Of a stretch of DNA of 64,000 bases, positions 9,536-19,829 are shown piece by piece. Source of the stretch: Ceratobasidium sp. AG-K (lineage: Eukaryota; Basidiomycota; Agaricomycetes; Cantharellales; Ceratobasidiaceae); the NCBI GenBank assembly GCA_037039685.1, contig JAWNGF010000003.1, positions 1,116,001 through 1,180,000 of the forward strand. Direction: 5' to 3'. The notes beneath the pieces were generated by a model. It did no database searches, was not told the DNA's origin, and worked only from the letters and a program-made list of their open reading frames with translations. The translations under genes were made by a program, and so were the position numbers. The first letter of the stretch is position 1, and each line of letters opens with the position of its first letter.

Positions 9536-12295
9536 ATGCATATAAAGCCCTATAAGTCCCCCCAGAAAAGTACGCGCAATAAACAAAACACCGAAATCAG
9601 CTCGCCCATACTCGCCCAGCATGGATCGCGTCTGCTCCAACTCCCTTCCGAGCTTCTCACGCATCTCACTGCATATCTCGACCCAGCCGCTCTCATTGCT
9701 CTCGCATCGGTATGCCGTGCTCTGCGTGGCCACGTAAGCCAGGATAATACGTGGCGTTCTGCATTCCTTTACTATTTCTTGGGCATTTCGCCCAATCCGG
9801 AGCTCCTCAATGACCATCCAAAGCTTGTGCTGCTTCGACGGACCGCAAACTCCTGGCGTGGAGAGTTTCAGAAGCATTGGGTCATGGCAAAGTGCGTTTT
9901 TGTCTGCCCCGTCCTACTAATGCTAAACCCATGCTCAGGCGGTGGGAAAGGACCCGGAATGCCACTTCGGTCACCCACAGGCCTCATCGGACGCCGATCA
10001 GTGCGACTCACGTAATGCAATCTCCTAAAAATGCACCAGGTGCACAGCACAACTGGGCGATTCTTAGTGCCTCCCTGACGGTCGGTAGTGTAGTGAGGTC
10101 GTATCCCTTTAGTGGTATGTAGCTTATATCATTGTAGCTAGTCTATAAAGCTAATAGATTCGTAGGCAAGGTCGTACGTGGGCACTTTGATGCATCCAAC
10201 ACGACAAATGCGCTCGGTCTTGGACTTAATCCAAACTTCCAGGAGGCTTTTTCGAACGTGTCCGCGCTAAGCCTTGCTTCCTCGGGCGGCACTGGTCTCG
10301 TAATATGGGGCCTCCGCTCTGGTGCCGTTGCGGTAACAGTTGCCCCTCGCGCTATGGAAGCAAGTTGCAGCGCACGCATGATCAAGTGTTCATTAGGTGA
10401 CGCTCATCGGATGCTCGTGGAGGATATCCAAATCGAGAATGATGCCAACGGGAGTGAGCAATTTGTCACTGCGGCTGCTGATGGATCGGTCAAACTATGG
10501 AACTTGCCTACGAACCAACGTGGTCAACTTAATTGTATCTGGACGGGAGATTATGCGGACGGTAAAGGACTAGCCTCTGAAATTGCTGCACTCGTCAAAG
10601 TTCCCTGCGTCAAGATAGCGAGTGACTTGCTATACGAAGTTGTAGCGGCAGGATATGCTGACGGGACTGTGTTGATATGGTTCGGTATTATCCCTGGCCA
10701 GCTCGACTCTTCGAGTATCAAATGCGTACGCATTCCTCCACCATCGATTGAACCCCTGCCGATCGCGACTCTTCGCATCCATGCGCATAGTCGGACATCG
10801 GTTAGCATACTCGTCCACCATGCCGACAATCCGTACTTTTATCGGCTTGGAGTCCACAAGGAGACAGGGTTCAACCGAAGGACGCGGTTTGGTGGCGGAC
10901 CGCTAGGTGCACTGAGTGCAATCACGGCCGAGTTTATCAAGCAAAGCAAAGAAGACTTGCGAATCACATCTACCTCCAACTCGGCTGGTCCATCCGCGGC
11001 GATCTCACTTACTAGCACACCTAGTGGGACTGATACTCCGACCAGTACCGATCCCCCTACTCCAATTGTCGCCAGTCCATCGACCCCAATCACAACCAAC
11101 CTGCCAGTCCCACTTCAAATCCAGCTCGCCTTGCCAAAACCCGAGTCCAGTTCTGCCCCTCTTCAGAGGAGTTTTGTCGCTGCGGGGGACGCATTGGGCA
11201 GAGTTTGCGTTTGGGACTGGGATTCCGAGGACGAAATCGGCAAAAGTTCTTTAGAGAGAGATGCCCAGACCTCTGAGAAAGGTGTACGCGAGGTTCGTGC
11301 TACAGTGACATGGGACGCCATGGAGGGAGAAGGCGTTAGTGCGCTCGTGTGGAGCGATGTAGTGGTGGCCGTTGGCGGGTTAGTACTCACAATCGTGTTT
11401 GACCCCTCCAGCTGACCATTATTATAGCTCCCAAGGCAATACTTCCATTTTCGATTCCCTCACCCAGCAACTGCTGAGACGGATTTCATCTCCATCTCCT
11501 GCCTCCGCGCACCACGAACGAGAGGCAGTAACAAATATAATCATTGAAGGGGACACCATTCTTATAAGCGTCGGCGCACAAGTCATCGCCTGTCAGGCTC
11601 GCAAAGATCCCGAAAAGGGGTGGAACAAGACCCCTGTGAAGGGCAAACGTGCTGCCAGTGGGAAAGGTGGAGGCGCCGTGGCCAAATGGCAACGTAAGTT
11701 GACGCTCATTAGTATAGCTCGACCAACTGGATAACTGACTGCCCTCACAGAACGGAATGAACTGAACACAGAGATCTCCCGCTCTCTCCATCAGATGAAA
11801 GATGAGCATGCGCGCTCTCAGCCTGCCCTTCGTCGTGCTCGTGCACAAGCAGGGGCGCTGGCGGATATGGGCCTTGACGAGGCCGATGCGGTGCAATACC
11901 TTATGATGCTCAGCCGCGAAGAGGAGGATGCTCGGATAGCAAACGAAGCTCTAGCCCGTGAGGCCGAGGAAGCATCACCCAAGGAAGAAGCGTCGGGGTC
12001 GTATGGCTCCCCTACGAACTCCACGGGCACCCATTCCGGTCCACCGTCTGCATCCACGTCTCCCTCTTCTCGGCGCTCCGGAAGGAGCGTGTACATTCCT
12101 GCCAGCCGGGGACCTAGGCCTGGGGCAGATGATATCCCGGACCACAACCCATATATGGGCGGCGGCGGACCGAGTCCAAATCGAGGCGGTTCTTCCGGTG
12201 GGAGGCACGGCTCGTACGGTGCTGGAGGGCAAAACGAAATTGACGAGGATGAGGCGTTGAGGTTGGCGCTGGAAATCAGTTTGCTCGAACAGTGA
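9536..12295 (+). CDS. F-box / WD40 protein with C-terminal UIM (Ufo1-like)
   Basis: Probable substrate receptor of an SCF ubiquitin ligase. Exons: 9536-9891, 9939-10114, 10166-11378, 11428-11693, 11751-12295. Domain order is an F-box near residues 35-85 (LLQLPSELLTHLTAYLDPAAL, ALASVCRALR, TWRSAFLYYF), then degenerate WD40-like blades (GGTGLVIWGLRSG, TAAADGSVKLWNL, AAGYADGTVLIW, AAGDALGRVCVWDWD). A Ser/Thr/Pro-rich insert (about residues 400-450) follows, then a basic/charged linker, a Gly-rich segment, and at the very end DEDEALRLALEIS, which fits the ubiquitin-interacting motif consensus. F-box plus propeller plus terminal UIM is the architecture of yeast Ufo1, which targets damage-response proteins such as Ho; that role is transferred by analogy. 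The start chosen is the first ATG of the F-box frame. Confidence 0.82.
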
Positions 12296-12438
12296 GCGTG
12301 CTCAAAGTGGATTCCATAGTGTTTCGATCCATAAATGTTTGATTTGGTTCTGTGTCTGGTGTGGCTTGCTATTACAGAAGAAATAAGATACATGGTTCGC
12401 GGTCCTTTAACTCTTATATACCCGTACGAATAGGCGGG

Positions 12439-13532
12439 TCACCTTTTCTTGACACCACGGGTTCCAGCTGTCGTTGGTGGGGCTTTTCGTTTACGGAACA
12501 GGCCTCCGCCACTAGGTGGTGCGACGTCGTCAATTTTGAGTTCTTCGGGTTCGTTTTTAACGGGAGGGGGTGACGGCGGAAGTGGAGGTGCAGTCTCTAC
12601 TGGAGCGGCCTCGGTCGGTGCGGCTGGTTCGGTGGACTCTTCGGTCTTGATTTCCTCTTTGACCTCCTCCTTGACCTCTCCAGGTTTCGACCAACCCTTG
12701 GCCTTCCACGTAGGCTTCTCCGTCGCCTTTGGCAGCCCATAATCAATCTCAACCTTGGGCTTCACCTCCTCCTTTGGTTGTTGTTCCGCCGTCTCCGACC
12801 TGACTTTGAGCTTGATCGGAACATCCGGCTCCCAGATCTCCTCCAGCCCTGCGCCAAATTTGCGCTCGCCAACGCGATAGTTTCGACTACTCTCGGCTGC
12901 GGCCCTTTTCTTCTGTCTGAGCGGGCTGAAGTACGCGCTTGTCATCTTCGCTAGGTTTGGGAGCAGCGGGAGCAGGCGTGGGAAGGACGAGTTGCCAGTC
13001 GCCGGCGAGCCCTTCGGTACGTCTGCGTTCGGCTTCGAGGACGGCTTCGTCGACGAAACCGAGGGATTCGGCGGTGGAGTAGTTGGCGAACTTGTCAGTT
13101 GGCTTGGGAGGAGGTGGCCTAGGGGCAGCTGCCGCAGTTGAGCGAACCGTCGAGGATGAAGCTGAAGATGAGCCGGCGGCCGCTGCGCCACTACCTATGT
13201 CTTTGGCGTATGCTTCCCCAGCAGCCTGTGGGTAGCTGTTAGGGTCAACAGAGAGCAATGCGATGGGGCACGTACCGCATTGATGCGCGCTATCTCTCTC
13301 TCCTCCTCCGCCTTGTCCTTTTTCTTCTTCTCGCTGGTTTTGTAGATATCTCGAATGTATCGGTCTACATTTCCTTTGTGGCGAAGGCCATTCTCGTGGT
13401 GTTGACGCGAGGGAGCATCATCAGCTATGCTAATACCACAGTATTTGCACCAGTATCGTTTCTAAATAAGATCATTAGTCAATAAACTAACCAAAAAGAT
13501 CAGCCCACCTTGGAGACCCAAAACTCGCTCAT
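12439..13532 (-). CDS. U1-type zinc-finger spliceosomal protein, WBP4-like (frame break)
   Basis: Likely a pre-mRNA splicing factor of the WBP4/FBP21 type. Exon 1 (13532-13509) encodes MSEFWVSK and exon 2 (13461-13276) completes the matrin/U1-C type C2H2 finger: KRYWCKYCGISIADDAPSRQHH, then NGLRHKGNVDRYIRDIY. A lysine/glutamate-rich helix EKKKKDKAEEEREIARINA follows. Exon 3 (from 13225) has an Ala/Ser/Pro linker, GDWQLV, then a conserved GERKFGAGLEEIWEPDVPIKLK block and an acidic, KEE-rich tail ending GTRGVKKR. Frame changes near 12900: one frame ends at a stop after EEKGRSRE, while the conserved block lies in the neighbouring frame. Removing one G from AAAAGGG joins them as TEEKAAAESSRNY; I see no intron that would. 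I infer an indel. No WW domain is visible, unlike vertebrate WBP4. Confidence 0.8.
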
Positions 13533-13658
13533 GGCTCAGAGCAACAGACTAAGCGCCGACTCCACCTGGCTTCCACGGAATTGGCGCTAAGTCTGTCTGA
13601 CGTAATGCTACACGTCTCATTTGCCTCGCGTGTCTGTCCCCGTCATTCGCATCCCACC

Positions 13659-16017
13659 ATGTCTCGGCTCGAAGTGAAAGCTAGGCCTTCGTTCAACTTT
13701 CTCGATGTAGAGGAAGGCCAATCTGAGTCTGAGCTTGAGGATTTGGACACCCCTGAGGAGTCGGATGCTCAAAAAGCGTACGTGAAATTTAGTAAAGTAA
13801 TGGCTGACTTGTAATTTTGACAAATTTGGTGACTGTAGCACTACACCACTCACCAAGAGTGCAAAGAAAAGAGCACAGGAAAAGGCCCGCATTGCAGCTC
13901 GCAGGGCAGCTCGAGCCGGAACCCGAACACCCGATACTTCCACGAATACACCTCAAACTGAAGCACCGCCCGTAGTTCTCGCTGCAGAAGTCTCCGTTGC
14001 ACCCCCGGCCACCAAGTCTGAAGAAGCTCCTCCAGAGGAACCAACTCCTGTCGTCCCCGACGTTACGGCCGCTCCTATGCCCAAAGTGCCTGCGCCTGTA
14101 GTGACGTCAGCCCGACCAGCGGCTCAACCTCCCTTCTCGCCAAATCTTCCTGCGGACATGCCACAACATATATCTCCTGGGTTAGGAACGCGAAAACGAA
14201 AAGCAGATAATGCGATACCAGAACCTCTGCCCAAAGAGAGCAAGGTGGAGCTCGAAGTGCGAAAAGACGAGCAGGGCGTGCATGAAGTTCGTCCGCATAT
14301 TGTCCAGGGGCCGGGTAACGGTGAAGACCACGAAAAGGGAAAGCGAAGACAAAGCGCTATTACCCGCACAATATGGACTCTTATCATGATTGGAGGATTT
14401 TTCGGTTCGTATACGCTTTGATCCGTCCGATATCAGTTCTAATGCTCGCATATAGGATTGATGGCACTCGGTCCTGCATACCTTATCTTACTAGTTATGC
14501 TTTGCCAATCACTTGTGTACCGAGAGGTCACAGCTCTCTTCGCACTAACAGGCCGCAAAACGCTAAGCAGTAGTAATGACTTGGATGGTAAAGCTGCTCG
14601 GGATCCTTGGAGCAAGACCATCAATTGGTACTTTTTCGCCGTTACCAACTATTTCCTCTACGGAGAGAGCATTATTTATTATTTCAAGGTGCGCATTCCA
14701 TATCATTTCATGATTGACAGAATTGATTCTAAGATCGCTACAACAGCATGTGATTTTCGCAGAAGCTTCATTCTTGCCATTCGCGACCAATCACCGCTTT
14801 ATTAGTTTCATGCTCTACACGATAGGTAAGCCAGTTGCAGTGGCCGGTAGGATACAGCTAATCGGCTTCCAGGCCTCGTTGGGTTTGTGGGTAGCCTCAA
14901 GCGCGAATACTTGAAACAACAATTCGGATTGTTCTGCTGGGTGCATATGACGTTGTTGATTGTCGTCGTCTCCAGGTGAGCAACTGTTACACAAAGTTTA
15001 TTTCTCGGCTAATCCGTGACCGCTAGTCACTTTATTGTGAACAATATCCTAGAGGTAGGCCCCTTGAAGGAGATGCCCGCTTGACACTCAATCGTTTTTA
15101 GGGCCTGATTTGGTTCTGGCTTCCCGCCTCTTTGGTAATTTGCAATGATGTTTTCGCATACATCTGGGGTGAGCACCCCTCATCGACCAGCGCTCCAACC
15201 GTCTAACGTCCGTCCAGGCATGACATTTGGAAAGACTCCTTTGATCAAACTCAGTCCTAAAAAGACCGTCGAGGGCTTTGTCGGCGCGTTCTTTAGCACA
15301 CTGCTATTCGGTTACATTGTAAGTACCGCCAAATCTCCCATACCATTCGATGACTAACTATTGGGTGGCTACAGTGGGCAACCATTTTTATGAGGTACAA
15401 CTACTTCATCTGCCCCGTGCGCGATTTGGGTACTTCATCTTGGTCGGACGTAACGTGCAAGCCAAATCCCGCATTTATCTGGAAGGAATATAACGTATGG
15501 CCCCCCCTTGGAGCTGCGCTCGTACCTCTGGTACGTACATGTTACCATGAACTGTACCCATCCGCTAATATGATTGCCTTAGCTTGGCCACCCGCTGCGC
15601 ACAATTCCCTATGCGCCTTTCCAGATTCACGCTCTGGTCATGGCGACGTTTGCTTCGCTCGTCGCTCCTTTCGGTGGTTTCTTCGCTTCAGGGTTCAAGC
15701 GCGCGTTCGACATCAAGGACTTTGGACACAGTATCCCTGGGCACGGTGGCATGACTGATCGTATGGATTGCCAGTACGTTGACTCTTTTTTTCTCAACTT
15801 CTGACACTCACCGCAATCTAGGTTTCTCATGGGGCTCTTCTCCTACGTTTACCTTTCCTCTGTTGTTCGGGTCCACCAAGTTACAGTCGGAGGAGTGTTA
15901 CAATCAGTCGTATCCGGGCTATCAATTGAGGATCAGATTGTGCTCGTTCGCGATTTGCTGCATTACTTGGATGGGCAAGGGATCTCTGCTCAGCAGGTGA
16001 TAGCTCCATCTTCATGA
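13659..16017 (+). CDS. CDS1: Phosphatidate cytidylyltransferase (CDP-diacylglycerol synthase)
   Basis: Makes CDP-diacylglycerol from CTP and phosphatidic acid in the ER membrane, the branch point to phosphatidylinositol and cardiolipin. Eleven exons (first 13659-13777, second 13839-14404, last 15822-16017) join in one frame. A long Pro/Ala-rich soluble N-terminus (about residues 1-215) precedes the membrane domain, which starts at [16 protein letters not shown]. Diagnostic pieces: [76 protein letters not shown], and the cytidylyltransferase signature [21 protein letters not shown] near the C-terminus. The tail [15 protein letters not shown] resembles other fungal enzymes. The N-terminal extension is longer than in yeast. 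No frame problem was found. Confidence 0.95.
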
Positions 16018-16339
16018 TAGGGGATGAGGGACCGTAGTAAGCGCAATCTTGCATTATAATGACTATCTGGATTTGGTAATTGGTGTATGTAGATGTTACT
16101 GTTTGGCGAGACGTGTATGTATACGTTGTGCCAGTAATGTACTTCTCGGATTTCTCTGGTCGTTGGGTTTCAGACGCTTTGGGGGACAACTCTTTGGAAT
16201 GGCCATGGCTATCGGAGTATACAGAATTGATGAATACCGAGCGACTCAGAGCGATCAGCTAGAAGTTCAATTGAATCCCAGCCGAGGAACGTTCACCGCA
16301 TACACAACGTGCCTGCACCGACGGGCTTCAATCGGCAAC

Positions 16340-16620
16340 CGTGCCTATAGGTTGAGTAGCTCAAGACGAGGCTCTGTCAAGGGATTTGAAGACCCCTCAC
16401 AGAAGGATGTAAGAATTTCAAGGGGGCGAAGAGCCTTGGCGAGGAAGGTCACTGAATTATGCGCATACATCGACAGCGTCCGCAACCAACTCGCATTATT
16501 CAGTGGAAATCATCAATAAGCCGCTCTACAATATCGATTGCCGTTCTGAATGACGGTGCAGTAGTAGTATATGCCTGTTGTAGGGCCCACATGGATCCTG
16601 CTTCTGAGATCAATTTGGTC
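16340..16620 (-). pseudogene. Possible remnant of a helical N-terminal domain of a fungal NLR-type protein
   Basis: On the minus strand a short readable stretch begins near 16613 with MWALQQAYTTTAPSFRTAI and continues into DIVERLIDDFH, then hits a stop. A second stretch in another frame reads WLRTLSMYAHNSVTFLAKALR and PLEILTSFCEGSSNP. The style resembles the helical N-terminal repeats of basidiomycete NACHT/NB-ARC proteins, but this is from memory of general character only. No nucleotide-binding domain is present. It is clearly non-functional if it is a gene relic at all. Confidence 0.2.
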
Positions 16621-16675
16621 GAGGTTTGTTCGTTGATCAATAGCTCCAAATCATGTGACTGGGGCAGTCAACTGT

Positions 16676-16842
16676 CTCTAGGGCGAATTGGGCGTTATCT
16701 CAGGGGGAAATCGTAACGTCCAGATAAAACGTTCATCGTTCTCCCAACAGTTACCGCCGGAGAAAGCCTGCGAAAGCCTTGGCCACCATTTCGATTTCTC
16801 CAGACGATTTCCCCCTGAGATAACGCCCAATTCGCCCTAGAG
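16676..16842. mobile_element. MITE-like element with 39-bp perfect terminal inverted repeats
   Basis: The 39 bases at 16676-16714 (starting CTCTAGGGCGAATTGGGCG) are the exact reverse complement of 16804-16842. They enclose an 89-bp core with no coding potential, giving a 167-bp unit. Flanks read ...AACTGT and TGTCG..., so at most a 3-bp TGT direct repeat could be a target-site duplication. Size and structure fit a miniature inverted-repeat transposable element or its hairpin remnant. The class cannot be decided from one copy. Confidence 0.6.
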
Positions 16843-17248
16843 TGTCGTAATTCAGCTTGGTGCTCGCCACCACACCGAACCCAATGATCTGATCTCGTTT
16901 CTGTCTCAATGTCTGAGCATTTTACCGGTGAATTAGAGTGAGCAGCACTCGCTCCTCAGAAGCGAGGGTTTTCCACGAATCTTAGCCGCATAACAAGAAA
17001 ACTCAAACGTTACGCAATCCGGCACATCGAAACAAATAACTGAACTTATTGCTCAAGTCGAGTGCAGGGATCATAAGATGCATTTATTGAGAGGTGCCCA
17101 AATTGAAAACATAATAATTTGTACGTTGGCTGAATCTGAACTATGGGCACATTGGAAAACATCGTAAGTAGAGAGAATGTTCAAAGCGTGCCAGTCGGCT
17201 CCTTGACGTTACAGAATGAGTATGTGCAATGAGAGTGGGACTTTGAAT

Positions 17249-18149
17249 CCAACTACCTACCGATGGGTGGGTAGATTATGTACGCATGTGTTGGAAAGCC
17301 CCGGTCATACTCGGGCAGTCGCGACCGACCCATTCGAAGACGGCTACCGCCCGTCTCCGCCCCAGGTCAGTGCGCCACATCCCACATTTCCGACTCAACG
17401 GGGTCCCGTCGGCTGCGATCTTGTTGTATCCGCCCATTCGGACGCGCAGCCTTCGGTCATCCGAGCGCCTCGCACAGGTCATAAGGCTATGCTCGCCGTC
17501 CAGCGCTGAGCATACGGTAGACGCTAGACTGTGCGACAAAGACGGCGAGCCCCGGCCCGTAACCACGCGTGCTGTTGAGACTTCAACTCGGGGAGATCAG
17601 CACAGCTAAAAAGGGGAAAGGTGGTCAGACGACGAGGCAAGGTGGGCAAGAAGAGATCAACTGACACCAACTCTAGGAAAGTGCTAGCGGTGATGGGCGC
17701 CGAGTAGCCTAAGCGAGCAGCGAGGCGTTCAGACGATGACCAACTATAAACGAGTGTCAGCCGAGTCGATGAGAGGGCGAGGACAGGGCTTACTCATACT
17801 CGGGAGGACCGAAAGTCGATGAGGAGGTGGGTTAGAGCGTGTGAATGCTCGAAGAATCGAATCGAGAGGTGAGGAGGGTGGTTGGTGTTGTCGACTCTGC
17901 GCCGCTAGAGGCGTTCTTATAACCTGTGAGCTGAACTTTGGGGTAGGTCAAGGTAGCGGGGTTGATTCATGCGCGAACCGTTGGGGATGGCCCATTAGTG
18001 ATGACCGAGCGGCGGGAGAAGCACGAGAGCTAGGAGGCACTATGGAGCGTGTGTACTGTCGGACAGGGGGAATTAGAGTCATTTCAGCTTATGAGGCCAG
18101 AGCAATCATGGAGCGTGTGTACTGTCGGACAGGGGGCATTAGATTCATT
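17249..18149. repeat. Left arm of long inverted repeat (~0.9 kb)
   Basis: This arm is the near-exact reverse complement of 18318-19220. Translations of the two arms agree over complete 96-107 codon frames, and only a few differences are seen, for example a 2-bp indel (GTCTGAACG against GTCTACGAACG) and single substitutions near the outer and inner ends. Open frames within it (for example 17286-17609) are mirrored exactly in the other arm and show no recognised domain, so they are not called as genes. The inner end contains one full and one truncated copy of a 66-bp tandem unit. Confidence 0.9.
18042..18149. repeat. 66-bp tandem repeat, left side (1.6 copies)
   Basis: A unit starting ATGGAGCGTGTGTACTGTCG occupies 18042-18107 and restarts at 18108, breaking off after 42 bases at the inner end of the left arm. 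The same unit is found twice in full, reverse-complemented, in the right arm. Confidence 0.85.
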
Positions 18150-18317
18150 GCACATATAGTTACGTCAAACGGTGATATTCGATTGCTTTCGAGGCCTCAA
18201 AAAGATGTCAGATATAATTGATTTAGTGAGAGCTGCTGGTACATAAATATACTGTGTTGTGTAGTGCATACATCCACCGCGGTCTTATCACGTGATTGCT
18301 GTGGCCTCATAAGCTGA
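18150..18317. other. Spacer/loop of the long inverted repeat
   Basis: About 168 bp of mostly AT-rich unique sequence separates the arms. It contains a CACGTG at 18289-18294. Its last 24 bases belong to the first right-hand 66-bp unit, so the left arm has lost the equivalent end. No coding potential. Confidence 0.75.
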
Positions 18318-18425
18318 AATGACTCTAATGCCCCCTGTCCGACAGTACACACGCTCCATGATTGCTCTGGCCTCATAAGCTGAAATGACTCTAATTCCCC
18401 CTGTCCGACAGTACACACGCTCCAT
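18294..18425. repeat. 66-bp tandem repeat, right side (2 copies)
   Basis: Two head-to-tail 66-bp units at 18294-18359 and 18360-18425, differing at two or three positions (GCTGTGG/GCTCTGG, AATGCCCC/AATTCCCC). They are the reverse complement of the units at 18042-18149. Confidence 0.88.
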
Positions 18426-19220
18426 AGTGCCTCCTAGCTCTCGTGCTTCTCCCGCCGCTCGGTCATCACTAATGGGCCATCCCCAACGGTTCGCGCATGA
18501 ATCAACCCCGCTACCTTGACCTACCCCAAAGTTCAGCTCACAGGTTATAAGAACGCCTCTAGCGGCGCAGAGTCGACAACACCAACCACCCTCCTCACCT
18601 CTCGATTCGATTCTTCGAGCATTCACACGCTCTAACCCACCTCCTCATCGACTTTCGGTCCTCCCGAGTATGAGTAAGCCCTGTCCTCGCCCTCTCATCG
18701 ACTCGGCTGACACTCGTTTATAGTTGGTCATCGTCTACGAACGCCTCGCTGCTCGCTTAGGCTACTCGGCGCCCATCACCGCTAGCACTTTCCTAGAGTT
18801 GGTGTCAGTTGATCTCTTCTTGCCCACCTTGCCTCGTCGTCTGACCACCTTTCCCCTTTTTAGCTGTGCTGATCTCCCCGAGTTGAAGTCTCAACAGCAC
18901 GCGTGGTTACGGGCCGGGGCTCGCCGTCTTTGTCGCACAGTCTAGCGTCTACCGTATGCTCAGCGCTGGACGGCGAGCATAGCCTTATGACCTGTGCGAG
19001 GCGCTCGGATGACCGAAGGCTGCGCGTCCGAATGGGCGGATACAACAAGATCGCAGCCGACGGGACCCCGTTGAGTCGGAAATGTGGGATGTGGCGCACT
19101 GACCTGGGGCGGAGACGGGCGGTAGCCGTCTTCGAATGGGTCGGTCGCGACTGCCCGAGTATGACCGGGGCTTTCCAACACATGCGTACATAATCTACCC
19201 ACCCATCGGTAAGTAGTTGG
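18318..19220. repeat. Right arm of long inverted repeat (~0.9 kb)
   Basis: Mirror of 17249-18149. Read on the plus strand, this arm has a TATAAGAAC-like box near 18546-18554 followed by pyrimidine-rich sequence and an ATG near 18670 (MSKPCPRPLIDSADT). That is the layout of a fungal promoter and first exon facing away from the centre; an open frame ending at 18945 follows. The left arm carries the same arrangement facing the other way. No protein family is recognised, so this is described as repeat sequence, not as a gene. Confidence 0.88.
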
Positions 19221-19829
19221 TAAAGGAGGGATGCGATATGCTGACGACCATTAGGAGCTATTTCTTCAAAACTTCTCCAAACCTATCCCTTGCATACCCA
19301 CATCTCCCAATTAAAAATTACTTATTGTTCATTGTAGTAATATATGTTATCAGTTGACGTCAATGTTGAAGAACAATTGTACTGGCATGAACAGGCTGTT
19401 GGTGTGAATGTCAACTCTTGAACCACTTCCGAGTCATGAAATCGAGTCTATTGGCAGTTGTCTCCCAGACATGGTACTTTGCCCCTACCAGGGCAGGTGC
19501 ATGGGCACACACTTCTGGTCAAGTTCTCATAACTGAGCGTGAAGATTCTATCTTTATAATCCTACTTCACTTTCCAACGAGCGTGTTTGTTATAACAACA
19601 ACTACCTAACTGCGCCCTCCGTTACTCGAATCGCCTCAATTTTTATCGCGTAACTCAAACAAGTATTTTAAACTATGGTTCGCCATTAGAACTTCCTCAT
19701 ACACTGTTCACCAAATTCTTACGTCCACAGATCCTCTTCCCAGCTCATCTAACTGTCGTAGCTAGTAGAGCTGAACCCGACTTGTCTGTTGAGTAACCAT
19801 AATCAACATCGTTGGCGGCTGAAACCCCT
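19221..19829. other. AT-rich flank, nothing recognised
   Basis: About 600 bp right of the inverted repeat. It is AT-rich, with only short open frames and no motif, leading into the decayed hydrolase fragment. Confidence 0.4.

Larger units (their letters stand above)
16018..17248. other. Repeat-edge region without intact genes
   Basis: This 1.2 kb stretch separates CDS1 from the long inverted repeat. It holds a possible decayed minus-strand coding remnant (16340-16620) and a small element bounded by 39-bp inverted repeats (16676-16842), annotated separately. The rest, 16843-17248, shows nothing recognisable. Confidence 0.5.

Noticed and set aside
11818..12393. 191-codon minus-strand open frame
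   Set aside because: Antisense to the last exon of the F-box/UIM gene, which has clear domain content.
12887..13191. Intron joining the two frames of the WBP4-like gene
   Set aside because: All GT donors in the upstream frame (for example at GACTGGCAACTC-GT) combined with available AG acceptors give the wrong phase or delete conserved residues; a one-base indel is simpler.
17276..17566. 96-codon frame repeated exactly in both palindrome arms
   Set aside because: Identity between arms is explained by the inverted repeat itself; opposite-strand frames of similar length overlap it, and no motif, splice site or homology is recognised.
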